Source: Marinagarivorans sp.
Lineage (GTDB): Bacteria; Pseudomonadota; Gammaproteobacteria; Pseudomonadales; Cellvibrionaceae
Direction: 5' to 3'
Length of the DNA: 59,198 nt
NCBI GenBank assembly: GCA_028281865.1
Contig: JANQJB010000018.1
Span: 1 to 59,198, forward strand
Positions 36,767 through 44,692 of the stretch are shown in pieces. The position numbers and the translations under genes are program-made. Under the pieces are notes generated by a model. It did not search any database and was not told where the DNA came from. It worked only from the letters and a program-made list of their open reading frames with translations. Each line of letters opens with the position of its first letter. Position 1 is the stretch's first letter.

Positions 36767-39679
36767 ATGAAAAGAATGCTAATTAACGCAAGTCAACCTG
36801 AAGAAATTAGGGTAGCTCTTGTCGATGGACAATGGCTGTATGATCTGGATATCGAGAATCGTCTAAGAGAGCAAAAAAAAGCCAATATATACAAAGGAAA
36901 AATCACTCGCATCGAACCGAGCTTGGAAGCCGCCTTTGTTGACTACGGTGCAGAACGACATGGTTTTTTGCCATTAAAAGAAATATCACGAGAGTATTTT
37001 GTCGACCAAGGTAAAAATGCTAATAGTGGTCGCGGACGTATAAAAGACTTGGTCAAAGAAGGCACAGAAGTCATTGTACAAGTTGACAAGGAGGAGCGCG
37101 GCAATAAAGGCGCTGCTTTGACAACGATGATTAGCCTCGCGGGCCGATATTTGGTTTTGATGCCCAACAATCCCCGCGCCGGTGGAATCTCACGCCGTAT
37201 CGAAGGCGATGAGCGCGCTGAGCTGAAAAGCGCTTTGAGCGGCATTACTACACCCAAAGGTATGGGCGTCATTGTTCGCACCGCAGGAGTCGGCCGTAGT
37301 TCGGAAGATTTGCAGTGGGATTTAGAGCAGTACTTACTACCGCTATGGCAACAAATTAAAAGCCAGGCCGCTAGCTGCGAAGCTCCAAAATTCCTTTTCC
37401 AAGAAAGTAACGTGATTATTCGAGCAATTCGCGACTATTTACGCCCCGACATCGGTGAGGTGATTGTTGATAACGACGAAGCTTATCAACTTGCCTTACA
37501 GTTCACGCAGCAAGTCATGCCGAACTACCGCAACAAAGTTAAGCTTTACAAAGAAGCGGTGCCACTATTTACAAGATTTCAGATCGAAGGCCAAATCGAA
37601 ACCGCATTTGAACGCGAAGTCAAATTGCCTTCCGGTGGCTCAATCGTGATAGATAAGACAGAAGCACTCGTTAGCATCGATATTAACTCTGCGCGCGCCA
37701 CAAAAGGGGAAGATATCGAAGAGACGGCACTGGCAACAAACTTAGAAGCCGCCGACGAAATTGCCCGGCAATTGCGACTGCGCGATATAGGCGGACTAGT
37801 CGTAATCGATTTCATCGATATGCAGCCGGTTAAAAACCAACGCGAAGTAGAAAATCGGACTCGCGAAGCACTGGGAATGGATCGCGCGCGGGTTCAAATT
37901 GGTAGAATTTCCCGCTTTGGCTTACTCGAAATGTCACGCCAAAGGCTGCGCCCCTCCCTCGACGAAACCACTTCAAAAGTATGCCCACGTTGCAATGGTC
38001 AAGGCATAATCCGGGGTACCCGCTCGCTGGCGCTGTCAATACTGAGAATTGTCGAAGAAGAGGCTAAAAAAGAACGCAGTGCCGAGATCCGCGCTGTAGT
38101 ACCCGTTCCCGTAGCAACTTTTCTTCTCAACGAAAAACGCAACGCGATCGCAAAAATCGAATCACTATACAGTTCACGAATCGTAATACTGCCCAATACC
38201 GATATGGTCACACCGCACTATGAGGTTATACGACTGCGCGATGATGATATCGACGGTGAAGAGTCAAGCTATAAAATTAGCGTGCAAGCCGAAGAAACCC
38301 TTGATCAACCTGCCAAGCAGTCGCCTCCCAGCGCAAATTTTGAGGCCCCCAAACCGGCGGTACAGCAGCTCGCGCCAGCCCAACCCGCGCCTACCGCTGT
38401 CGAAAAACAAGAGCCGGGCCTGTTAACCAAGGTTCTTTCCGCACTGGCAAACATGTTTAAAGAAAAGGAAAAACCCGCTAAAAACAGGCCACATAAAAAC
38501 CGCCGCAACCCAAATCAGCGCAGCCGACCTCAAAACGACAAACGTCGTAATAACCAAAACCAGCGGCGAGACAATCGGCATAAGAATCGCAACAATAACC
38601 AAGATTCAATCGTTGATAATCTCGAAAGCAACGCATATTCAAATAAGGGCCAAGAACAGCAGGAAAATGCTAAAAAGAAAAATAATCGCAACAATGAAAA
38701 ACGCAACAACCAACGACGTAGAAGTGGCCAACAAACATCCGACGAGTCCCGTAATCATAAGCAGCAAAATTCTCAATCGGGTCAAAGTGAGTCAAACTCG
38801 AACAGACAGAGCGCTAGTGGCCAGCAAAGGCCTCCAAAACGCCCCTCCAATCGTCGAGTAAAGACTCAGGAAAGGGAGCGTACGGACGTAGGAGAGCATC
38901 GCATGGAAGAGCTTAATCGCGAGGTGAGTCAAGCAATCGAGGAGTACGAAAATCAAAAGCCAGTAGAGTCGAAGCAAATAGCCAATAAGCAAAGTCGGAC
39001 CACCGCACAGACAGCTAATAAACCAGAACATAAGGGTCAACAACTCTCAACGGAATCACACCCTCAAGCTTCACGCTCTGAAGGCCAGGCTCGCGAAGAA
39101 CAGACTGCGGTAAATGAGATTTCTGAGGGCTTAAGCCAGAATGAAGATACATTAAAAAATGAGGCGCCAGAAGAAATTATGGAAAATGTGCTTGGCGACA
39201 AAGATATTATCGCAACGCACCCGAACTCCGAGTTAAACGTCTCTACACCTACGCCCGCAATTGACGAGGAAGATCAACATAATAAGCCACTATCAAACAC
39301 AGCTGAAAATATCGTGGCGTTGGATGAGCCTGATCGAGAGAAGGACTTGCCGCAGGACGCACAACATGCTGCAAACGACCACAATGCAAATATCGATACT
39401 TTAACCGCTATAGAATCGCTTTCTGCGGCTGCAAACGAGAGCGCCGGCTTTGCCCGCGCAGGTAACGACCCGCGCGACAACCCCCGCCCAATCACTGCGA
39501 CAGAAGTTTCTGATATATCGATCACGCTAGAATCCTCTCAGCCACTAGATACAACCCGACCGGCTAGCGTGGAGGCCAATCCTCGGCGTATCAAACGCCC
39601 AGCTAATGACCCACGTGGCCAGTTAACGGTAAATGAAAGCGACGATGACAGCCCTAGGGTTTCAGACTCCATTGCTTAG
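36767..39679 (+). CDS. rne: ribonuclease E
   Basis: A 970-residue endoribonuclease that initiates mRNA decay and processes rRNA and tRNA. The catalytic half comprises the RNase H-like/S1 domain (about 35-125), 5'-sensor, DNase I-like domain with metal aspartates D305 ([12 protein letters not shown]) and D348 ([10 protein letters not shown]), and the Zn-link cysteines C406 and C409 in VCPRCNGQG. After about residue 510 the protein is a long disordered scaffold, with Arg/Asn/Gln-rich tracts at roughly 565-690 (RNA binding) and acidic C-terminal stretches. The length is slightly below E. coli (1061). A tRNA gene begins 54 bp downstream. Confidence 0.96.
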   Translation: MKRMLINASQPEEIRVALVDGQWLYDLDIENRLREQKKANIYKGKITRIEPSLEAAFVDYGAERHGFLPLKEISREYFVDQGKNANSGRGRIKDLVKEGTEVIVQVDKEERGNKGAALTTMISLAGRYLVLMPNNPRAGGISRRIEGDERAELKSALSGITTPKGMGVIVRTAGVGRSSEDLQWDLEQYLLPLWQQIKSQAASCEAPKFLFQESNVIIRAIRDYLRPDIGEVIVDNDEAYQLALQFTQQVMPNYRNKVKLYKEAVPLFTRFQIEGQIETAFEREVKLPSGGSIVIDKTEALVSIDINSARATKGEDIEETALATNLEAADEIARQLRLRDIGGLVVIDFIDMQPVKNQREVENRTREALGMDRARVQIGRISRFGLLEMSRQRLRPSLDETTSKVCPRCNGQGIIRGTRSLALSILRIVEEEAKKERSAEIRAVVPVPVATFLLNEKRNAIAKIESLYSSRIVILPNTDMVTPHYEVIRLRDDDIDGEESSYKISVQAEETLDQPAKQSPPSANFEAPKPAVQQLAPAQPAPTAVEKQEPGLLTKVLSALANMFKEKEKPAKNRPHKNRRNPNQRSRPQNDKRRNNQNQRRDNRHKNRNNNQDSIVDNLESNAYSNKGQEQQENAKKKNNRNNEKRNNQRRRSGQQTSDESRNHKQQNSQSGQSESNSNRQSASGQQRPPKRPSNRRVKTQERERTDVGEHRMEELNREVSQAIEEYENQKPVESKQIANKQSRTTAQTANKPEHKGQQLSTESHPQASRSEGQAREEQTAVNEISEGLSQNEDTLKNEAPEEIMENVLGDKDIIATHPNSELNVSTPTPAIDEEDQHNKPLSNTAENIVALDEPDREKDLPQDAQHAANDHNANIDTLTAIESLSAAANESAGFARAGNDPRDNPRPITATEVSDISITLESSQPLDTTRPASVEANPRRIKRPANDPRGQLTVNESDDDSPRVSDSIA

Positions 39680-39691
39680 AGCAAAAAAAAG

Positions 39692-39719
39692 TTGAGTGGA
39701 GATCTAACATAGGTATAAT
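39692..39719 (+). promoter_or_regulatory. promoter of tRNA-Ser(UGA)
   Basis: TTGAGT at 39692-39697 and TATAAT at 39714-39719 with a 16-bp spacer; the start would be about 39726, eight bases before the mature tRNA 5' end. CTCCGGCC after the -10 is a GC-rich discriminator, typical of stringently controlled tRNA promoters. Confidence 0.75.
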
Positions 39720-39733
39720 CTCCGGCCTTCGTA

Positions 39734-39821
39734 GGTGGGGTGGCTGAGTGGTCGAAAGCGGCGGTCTTGAAAACCGTTGAGTGTAACAGCTCCCAGGGTT
39801 CGAATCCCTGCCCCACCGCCA
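39734..39821 (+). tRNA. tRNA-Ser(UGA)
   Basis: An 88-nt class II tRNA with encoded CCA. The acceptor stem GGTGGGG (39734-39740) pairs with CCCCACC before G-CCA. The D loop is CTGAGTGGTCGAAAG, the anticodon loop CTTGAAA gives UGA, a long variable arm follows, and the T loop is GGTTCGAATCC. It reads UCN serine codons. Confidence 0.98.
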
Positions 39822-39862
39822 AAACATAAAAAAGCCGCCTTCAGGCGGTTTTTTTATGTTTT
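39822..39862 (+). terminator. intrinsic terminator of tRNA-Ser
   Basis: CCGCC (39835-39839) pairs with GGCGG (39844-39848) around TTCA, extended by long A- and T-runs and AAACAT/ATGTTT outer pairs. Degenerate copies of this terminator recur at the ends of the downstream repeats. Confidence 0.9.
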
Positions 39863-40241
39863 AACGCTGGTGCCGGGTGAGAACCCTGGCGGTTCGACAA
39901 AATGCAAGGCATTTTGGACAAGGCGCAAAGCGCCGTAGCCCCAACGGGGGATTTCGAGCTCAACAGCTCGAAATATCAATCCCTACCTCCAACTAAATCA
40001 GCACCAGAGCTCAAGCCAGACAGTTTTTAATGTTTTAACGCTGGTGCCGGGTGAGAATCCTCGCGGTTCGACAAAATGCAAGGCATTTTGGACAAGGCGC
40101 AAAGCGCCGTAGCCCCAAAGGGGGATTTCGAGCCCAGCAGCTCGAAATATCAATCCCCACCTCCAAACCAAATCAACACCCGGGCCCGGTTCAGGCGGTT
40201 TTTAATGTTTTAACGCTGGTGCCGGGTGAGAACCCTGGCGG
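39856..40241 (+). repeat. tandem array of about 174-bp units downstream of tRNA-Ser
   Basis: Unit 1 runs 39856-40029, unit 2 40030-40204, and a truncated unit 3 40205-40241; each begins ATGTTTTAACGCTGGTGCCGG. Units 1 and 2 are nearly identical over the first 130 bp. Each contains a series of self-complementary segments: GCCGGGT/ACCCTGGC, CAAAATGC/GCATTTTG, GGCGC/GCGCC, CCCC/GGGG and TTTCGAGC/GCTCGAAA. Each then has a stretch resembling the tRNA-Ser 3' end (TCGAA..ATCCC.ACCTCCA) and a decayed terminator (CAGGCGGTTTTT in unit 2). The arrangement recalls the rtT repeats behind E. coli tyrT. Confidence 0.85.
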
Positions 40242-40565
40242 ATTGCAAGTCGGATTCTTATCTCGTAGCGCACATTCTCATAACAAATCCTACATTTCGT
40301 TTTACACGTTTACAAAACCCATAAACCAAACAAAGCCTTACAATAATTGATGATAAAGCCTTGAATCTTATAGGATAAACCCTTGAAATTTGAACTATTT
40401 ATCCCATATTTATTCAAAGAACCAACGTACAATTAGTTGATATGAAGCTGGCTTTTATTCCCCTTTAAAATAGTGGATTAACAAGCCGGTCGACTATGCT
40501 TGATTTTTAATACTTCGCTTGTATTATTGGTTTAATCCTATCGCTAACTTTAACGGAGTTTAACT
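40242..40565 (+). promoter_or_regulatory. upstream region of the yccA-like gene with a promoter
   Basis: 324 bp, AT-rich, without a gene. TTGATT at 40500-40505 and TATTAT at 40522-40527 (16-bp spacer) form a good sigma-70 promoter about 40 bp before the start codon. AACGGAG precedes the ATG at 40566. Nothing else was identified between the repeat array and the promoter. Confidence 0.55.
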
Positions 40566-41249
40566 ATGGCTAACCTATATGACACAGCTCAATCAGCAGG
40601 TGTCCGTTCGCTCGAAACCAACAAAGTGTTACGTAACACCTATGCGTTGCTTGCTGTTACCTTGTTGTTCAGCGCTTTAACTGCTGGTATTTCTATGGCA
40701 ATCGGCATACCTTTTGGCGCCGCCCTAGTTATGAATATTGTTGCACTCGGTCTCCTTTGGTTTGTACTCCCCAGAACAGCCCATTCGTCGTCTGGCGTGT
40801 TTGTAGTCTTCGCTTTTACCGGTTTGCTCGGTGCGGGACTTGGGCCAATGCTTAACGCGTATGTTTCTTACCACGGTGGAGGCATAGTCTTTCAAGCACT
40901 AGCCGGTACAGCTATTGTGTTCTTTACACTGAGTGGTTATGTGCTAACTACACGCAAAGATTTTAGTTTCATGGGTGGTTTTTTAATGGTAGGCCTTGTC
41001 ACCGTGCTGCTTTTTGCAATAGGTGCAATGGTCGCAGGCTTTTTTGGTGTAGATGTATCGATGGTTTCACTTGCAATTAGTGGCGCGATCGTTTTGTTGA
41101 TGTCCGGCTTTATACTCTACGACACTAGCAGAATCATTCACGGCGGCGAGACTAATTATCTATTTGCTACTGCATCGCTTTACCTAAACATCCTTAATTT
41201 ATTTACCAGCCTACTTCACTTGCTTGGTGCATTTTCTGGCGATGATTAA
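40566..41249 (+). CDS. yccA: Bax inhibitor-1 family membrane protein (YccA-like)
   Basis: A 227-residue protein with seven hydrophobic helices. NKVLRNTYALLAVTLLFSALTAG at the N terminus, the central GLLGAGLGPMLNAYVSY, TLSGYVLTTRKDFSFMGGFL, and the C-terminal YDTSRIIHGGETNYLFATASLYLNILNLF with conserved aspartate and acidic pair are BI-1/YccA signatures. E. coli YccA is a substrate and modulator of the FtsH protease in the inner membrane. The neighbouring tusDCBE genes also follow yccA in other gammaproteobacteria. Confidence 0.9.
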   Translation: MANLYDTAQSAGVRSLETNKVLRNTYALLAVTLLFSALTAGISMAIGIPFGAALVMNIVALGLLWFVLPRTAHSSSGVFVVFAFTGLLGAGLGPMLNAYVSYHGGGIVFQALAGTAIVFFTLSGYVLTTRKDFSFMGGFLMVGLVTVLLFAIGAMVAGFFGVDVSMVSLAISGAIVLLMSGFILYDTSRIIHGGETNYLFATASLYLNILNLFTSLLHLLGAFSGDD

Positions 41250-41262
41250 AGAAAGGTTTTTC

Positions 41263-41285
41263 GCGAGCCCCATCGAGGGGCTCGC
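41263..41285 (+). promoter_or_regulatory. strong hairpin immediately before tusD start codon
   Basis: GCGAGCCCC (41263-41271) pairs perfectly with GGGGCTCGC (41277-41285) around a 5-nt loop. The tusD ATG is only 8 bases further. There is no T-run, so it is a poor terminator, and the only purine-rich ribosome-binding candidate (GGGG) lies inside the 3' arm. It may control tusD translation or act as a processing/attenuation site after yccA. Confidence 0.6.
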
Positions 41286-41292
41286 ACTTTAA

Positions 41293-41679
41293 ATGCAATA
41301 CTCCCTCATCATATATGCTTCCCCAGCAAGCCCCTCAACCATCACCGCTCTAAAGTTCTCAAAGGCGCTACTTGAGAAAGGGCATTCAATATTTAGGATA
41401 TTTTTTTACGGTGAGGCGGTTAAAACCGCTAATGCCTTGCAAGTGTTGCCCCAAAACGAATACGACTTGCCCTCAGCCTGGCAGTGTTTTATTCGTGATA
41501 ATTCTCTAGATGCCACGGTTTGTATTGCGGCCGCAATCCGAAGAGGGGTTCTAGACGAGACCGAAGCAAAGCGATATAAAAAGCCCTCCTCCTCGCTTGT
41601 CGATAATTTTGAATTGTCAGGTTTGGGCCAGTTAGCTGAGGCGGCACTTAAATCTGACCGCTTAATCACCTTCGGTTAA
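41293..41679 (+). CDS. tusD: sulfurtransferase complex subunit TusD
   Basis: A 128-residue DsrE-like protein. The active-site cysteine is C77 in DATVCIAAAIRRGV, and the N-terminal YSLIIYASPASPSTITALKFSKALLEKGH and GLGQLAEAALKSDRLITFG ends match TusD. TusBCD takes persulfide sulfur from TusA and passes it to TusE for 2-thiolation of tRNA wobble uridine by MnmA. It begins 43 bp after yccA and is followed 7 bp later by tusC. Confidence 0.92.
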   Translation: MQYSLIIYASPASPSTITALKFSKALLEKGHSIFRIFFYGEAVKTANALQVLPQNEYDLPSAWQCFIRDNSLDATVCIAAAIRRGVLDETEAKRYKKPSSSLVDNFELSGLGQLAEAALKSDRLITFG

Positions 41680-41686
41680 TTTTCCC

Positions 41687-42046
41687 GTGCATAAAAAACA
41701 TTTAGGGTTTGTCTTTCGCTCATCGCCTTACGCTGGATTAAATGCCAGGGAAGGTATCGAAGCTTTATTCGCTAGTGCGGTATTTGACCCAAAATTAAGC
41801 GTAATTTTTCGTGATGATGGTGTTTTTCAGTTGTTAAACGTAAATACCAATAACGAACACACCAAAAATACCAGCAAAATGCTAGCGTCTCTTCCCCTTT
41901 ATGGCATTGATGAGTTGCTTGCCGAAAAAGAGTCACTTGCAGCGCGAAAAATTGACATTTCATCAATAAAACTACCTCTAAAACTATTTGATAGATCAGA
42001 GTTTCACCGAATAGCTGGGAATTGCGATCATATCCTTTCCTTTTAA
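41687..42046 (+). CDS. tusC: sulfurtransferase complex subunit TusC
   Basis: A 119-residue DsrF-like subunit of the TusBCD heterohexamer. It starts with GTG. KHLGFVFRSSPYAGLNAREGIEALFASAVFDPKLSVIFRDDGVFQLL is the DsrEF fold, and no cysteine acts in catalysis here, as expected. LPLYGIDELLAEKESL resembles the conserved TusC helix region. It lies between tusD and tusB. Confidence 0.9.
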   Translation: MHKKHLGFVFRSSPYAGLNAREGIEALFASAVFDPKLSVIFRDDGVFQLLNVNTNNEHTKNTSKMLASLPLYGIDELLAEKESLAARKIDISSIKLPLKLFDRSEFHRIAGNCDHILSF

Positions 42047-42062
42047 CTCACAACTTACGTAA

Positions 42063-42368
42063 ATGACATTACATATAATAAATAAAAGTCCAACAAACGA
42101 CCGAAGCTTACTAGATTGTCTGCATAGTCTTGGTACTGGAGATACTATATTGCTGATTAACGATGCTGTGTATGCACTTTGCTGTGAATGCAAAGTAACC
42201 ATTGGTTTGCTGAATCAACTCGGAGAAGAAAAGCTATTTTTTTTAGAAGAGGATATTGAACTTCGCGGTATTAAGTTAAACCAGGTCGAATTTGATTATA
42301 CTGAAATTAATTACCTTGAATTTGTCGACCTTACGACCAAGCATAACCCGATATTAAGTTGGTGTTAA
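42063..42368 (+). CDS. tusB: sulfurtransferase complex subunit TusB
   Basis: A 101-residue DsrH-like subunit. MTLHIINKSPTNDRSLLDCLHSLGTGDTILLINDAVYAL matches the family N terminus, and the chain ends in WC. Its reading frame ends 35 bp before the assigned tusE start. With TusC and TusD it forms the sulfur relay heterohexamer. Confidence 0.88.
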   Translation: MTLHIINKSPTNDRSLLDCLHSLGTGDTILLINDAVYALCCECKVTIGLLNQLGEEKLFFLEEDIELRGIKLNQVEFDYTEINYLEFVDLTTKHNPILSWC

Positions 42369-42403
42369 TATTTTGGAGGCTCAATCATTTTCAGTTAACT
42401 GCC

Positions 42404-42724
42404 ATGAATAACGAAGTATTCGAAACCGACGATGAAGGCTTTTTGCTAAATTTGAGCGATTGGAATGCAGCTATCGCAGAAACAATTGCGCAGCGTGAGG
42501 ATATTCAAATAAGCGAAGCGCACTGGGAAATTATTCAAGTCATAAAACAATATTACAGCGAATACGATCATAGCCCCGCAATGCGTCCACTCGTCGCTTA
42601 CATAAAAAAAAACCTAGCTGAAGAAAAAGCTAGTAGTATCTACCTGATGAAGCTATTTCCTGGAAGCCCAGCAAAATTAGCCGCGAAAATCGCCGGCCTT
42701 CCGCGCCCTGAAAACTGCCTTTAG
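42404..42724 (+). CDS. tusE: sulfur relay protein TusE (DsrC family)
   Basis: A 106-residue DsrC/TusE protein. DDEGFLLNLSDWNAAIAETIAQ, AHWEIIQVIKQYYSEYDHSPAMRPLV and LFPGSPAKLAAKIAGLPRPENCL are diagnostic, with the sulfur-accepting cysteine as the penultimate residue (C105). The single C-terminal cysteine means the TusE role in tRNA thiolation rather than dissimilatory sulfite reduction. The start is ATG at 42404; a GGAGG at 42375-42379 is too far upstream, so initiation may depend on tusB translation. It is convergent with yjbQ. Confidence 0.93.
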   Translation: MNNEVFETDDEGFLLNLSDWNAAIAETIAQREDIQISEAHWEIIQVIKQYYSEYDHSPAMRPLVAYIKKNLAEEKASSIYLMKLFPGSPAKLAAKIAGLPRPENCL

Positions 42725-42750
42725 CTCAGACTGTTTATTATCCAAGGCGT

Positions 42751-43170
42751 TTACTCTCCGTTGATTGTTGCAACGACCCTTCTAGCTCCACCGCGATTGC
42801 GATGCTCTCCCAAATAAACCCCTTGCCAAGTACCGAGGTTTAGACGGCCCCGGGTAATAGGTATATGCAAACTAACGCCCAAGTAGCTACTTTTTATATG
42901 CGCTGGCATATCGTCGCTGCCTTCATAATCATGCAAATAATATGGCGCATTCTCTGGAACGAACTGATTGAAGTGACTCTCAAAATCCTGCCTAACCGTT
43001 GGATCAGCATTTTCATTGATTGTAAGCGATGCAGAAGTATGCTGGAGAAGCAAATGAAGTAAACCGCAATCGATATTACTAAGTTCAGGAAGGTTTTCTA
43101 CAATCTCCCCAGTAATCAAATGAAAACCGCGCGATCGAGACTTGAGCTGAAATTCTTTTTGCAACCACAT
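42751..43170 (-). CDS. yjbQ: YjbQ family (UPF0047) protein
   Basis: A 139-residue protein. [37 protein letters not shown] and [35 protein letters not shown] are the UPF0047 core, containing the conserved histidines of a metal site. Members have weak thiamine-phosphate synthase activity; the physiological role is uncertain. It is divergent from trmA. Confidence 0.92.
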   Translation of the reverse strand: MWLQKEFQLKSRSRGFHLITGEIVENLPELSNIDCGLLHLLLQHTSASLTINENADPTVRQDFESHFNQFVPENAPYYLHDYEGSDDMPAHIKSSYLGVSLHIPITRGRLNLGTWQGVYLGEHRNRGGARRVVATINGE

Positions 43171-43261
43171 AATTTTATCGATCTACCTCGCATCGGTTTA
43201 TGCGCTCAATCGCGCACGTGTATAATAGCCGCCCTTTTTATCAGCGCCCCGCCCTATAAAG

Positions 43262-44359
43262 ATGCATCATATTATCGACGACTCTACATATGAAGAGCAA
43301 CTCACTCAAAAGCAACAACGCATTCTGAGTCAATTTTCCTCGTTTGATGTTCGAGATATCGAAACGTTTAAATCGCCCAAACAACAATATCGCATGCGCG
43401 CAGAATTTAAAATCTGGCATGAAAATGTCGAAAATACAAACCAATGTCATTATGCGATGTATCACAATGGAGAATACAAAAAGCCCTACAAAATTTCACG
43501 CTATGATGCGGGTTCAATTACTATCGCACGCCTAATGCCACAGTTACTCGATTGTCTAAATTCCGAATTCGAGTTGCGCCAAAAATGCTTCCAAGTGGAA
43601 TTTTTATCCTCAACGTGCGACGAGGCAATTATCACAATGATATACCATCGTAAGCTGGGCCCAGCGTGGGAAAGTGCCGCACGACAGCTTGCTCAAATCG
43701 CGCAATGTCACGTCATTGGCCGCAGTAAGCAGCAAAAAATTGTGATCGGCTCCGACTGGATTACAGAAAAATTTAGTGTCAATCAGAAAAGATATTCTTA
43801 TCAGCAAGTCGAGGCCAGTTTTACTCAACCCAACGCTGCTATTTGCGAGAAAATGTTAAATTGGGTGGTAGACCAAAGCCGAGGGTTTGGCGGCGACTTG
43901 TTGGAACTTTATTGCGGTAACGGCAACTTCACCGTGCCGATGGCACAAAATTTCCGGCGCGTACTGGCAACCGAGATATCCAAAGCCGGCGTCAAATCAG
44001 CGTATTACAATTTACGCCTGAACCAAGTCGAAAATGTGTTCATAGCCCGAATGTCTGCCGAGGAGGTCAGCCAAGCTATCGCCAAAGTGCGTTCGTTTAG
44101 GCGGTTAGAGAAAGTCGACCTAGACGAGTACAGCTTTTCAACCGTATTCGTAGACCCACCGAGAGCTGGACTAGATGAGAACAGTCTGGTCCTTGCAGCC
44201 AAATTCGACAACATCATCTATATTTCCTGCAACCCGACAACGCTTCACTCTAACCTAGAAGTGCTCTGTCGGACTCACGTTTTGAAAAAGCTCGCTCTGT
44301 TCGATCAATTTCCGTACACCGACCACTGCGAGTGTGGTGCAATACTGAAAGCGAGATAA
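43262..44359 (+). CDS. trmA: tRNA (uracil-5-)-methyltransferase
   Basis: A 365-residue SAM-dependent enzyme that makes m5U54 (ribothymidine) in the T loop. FKSPKQQYRMRAEFKIWHE at the N terminus, LLELYCGNGNFTVPMAQNF for SAM binding, VFVDPPRAGLD, and the nucleophile cysteine in IIYISCNPTTLHSNL are family motifs. It lacks the TRAM domain and iron-sulfur cysteines of RlmD/RlmC, consistent with TrmA. A SAM-dependent tRNA modifier beside the Tus relay genes may only be coincidence. Confidence 0.94.
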   Translation: MHHIIDDSTYEEQLTQKQQRILSQFSSFDVRDIETFKSPKQQYRMRAEFKIWHENVENTNQCHYAMYHNGEYKKPYKISRYDAGSITIARLMPQLLDCLNSEFELRQKCFQVEFLSSTCDEAIITMIYHRKLGPAWESAARQLAQIAQCHVIGRSKQQKIVIGSDWITEKFSVNQKRYSYQQVEASFTQPNAAICEKMLNWVVDQSRGFGGDLLELYCGNGNFTVPMAQNFRRVLATEISKAGVKSAYYNLRLNQVENVFIARMSAEEVSQAIAKVRSFRRLEKVDLDEYSFSTVFVDPPRAGLDENSLVLAAKFDNIIYISCNPTTLHSNLEVLCRTHVLKKLALFDQFPYTDHCECGAILKAR

Positions 44360-44692
44360 CACGCCCTTTGCCAAAGCCGGTTTAACGCTATACTTAAACT
44401 TGTTTGTTATTCGCAACGCATACTCACCCAGAAACTGAGAAATAGGGCCAAAGGCGAGCAAATGGGCGTGAACTCGATTTAATCATTAGCTATTAACAGC
44501 GAATTTTATATCGCTAAACCAAATAAAAAATGCTATTACAGAACTTGCAAAACATTCAATTGTCATTCAGTAGAGGTCCGTTAAAATAGGGGCAATCGTT
44601 ATTTGTTTAGAAACCGACGACTTGCCGCAGACAGTTACGTTCAAAACCACGTTTTCCACGACAAGTGTTAACTCAGACAGTAGGACTTGATT
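44360..44692 (+). other. intergenic region between trmA and prc
   Basis: 333 bp without a gene. The region around 44560-44690 should contain the prc promoter, but no clean -35/-10 pair was found. AGGA at 44682-44685 is the likely ribosome-binding site for prc. No strong terminator follows trmA. Confidence 0.3.

Noticed and set aside
40051-40350. A 99-codon frame across repeat units 2 and 3
   Set aside because: Not called as a gene because the hairpin structure explains conservation; the possible basic peptide is kept as a finding only.
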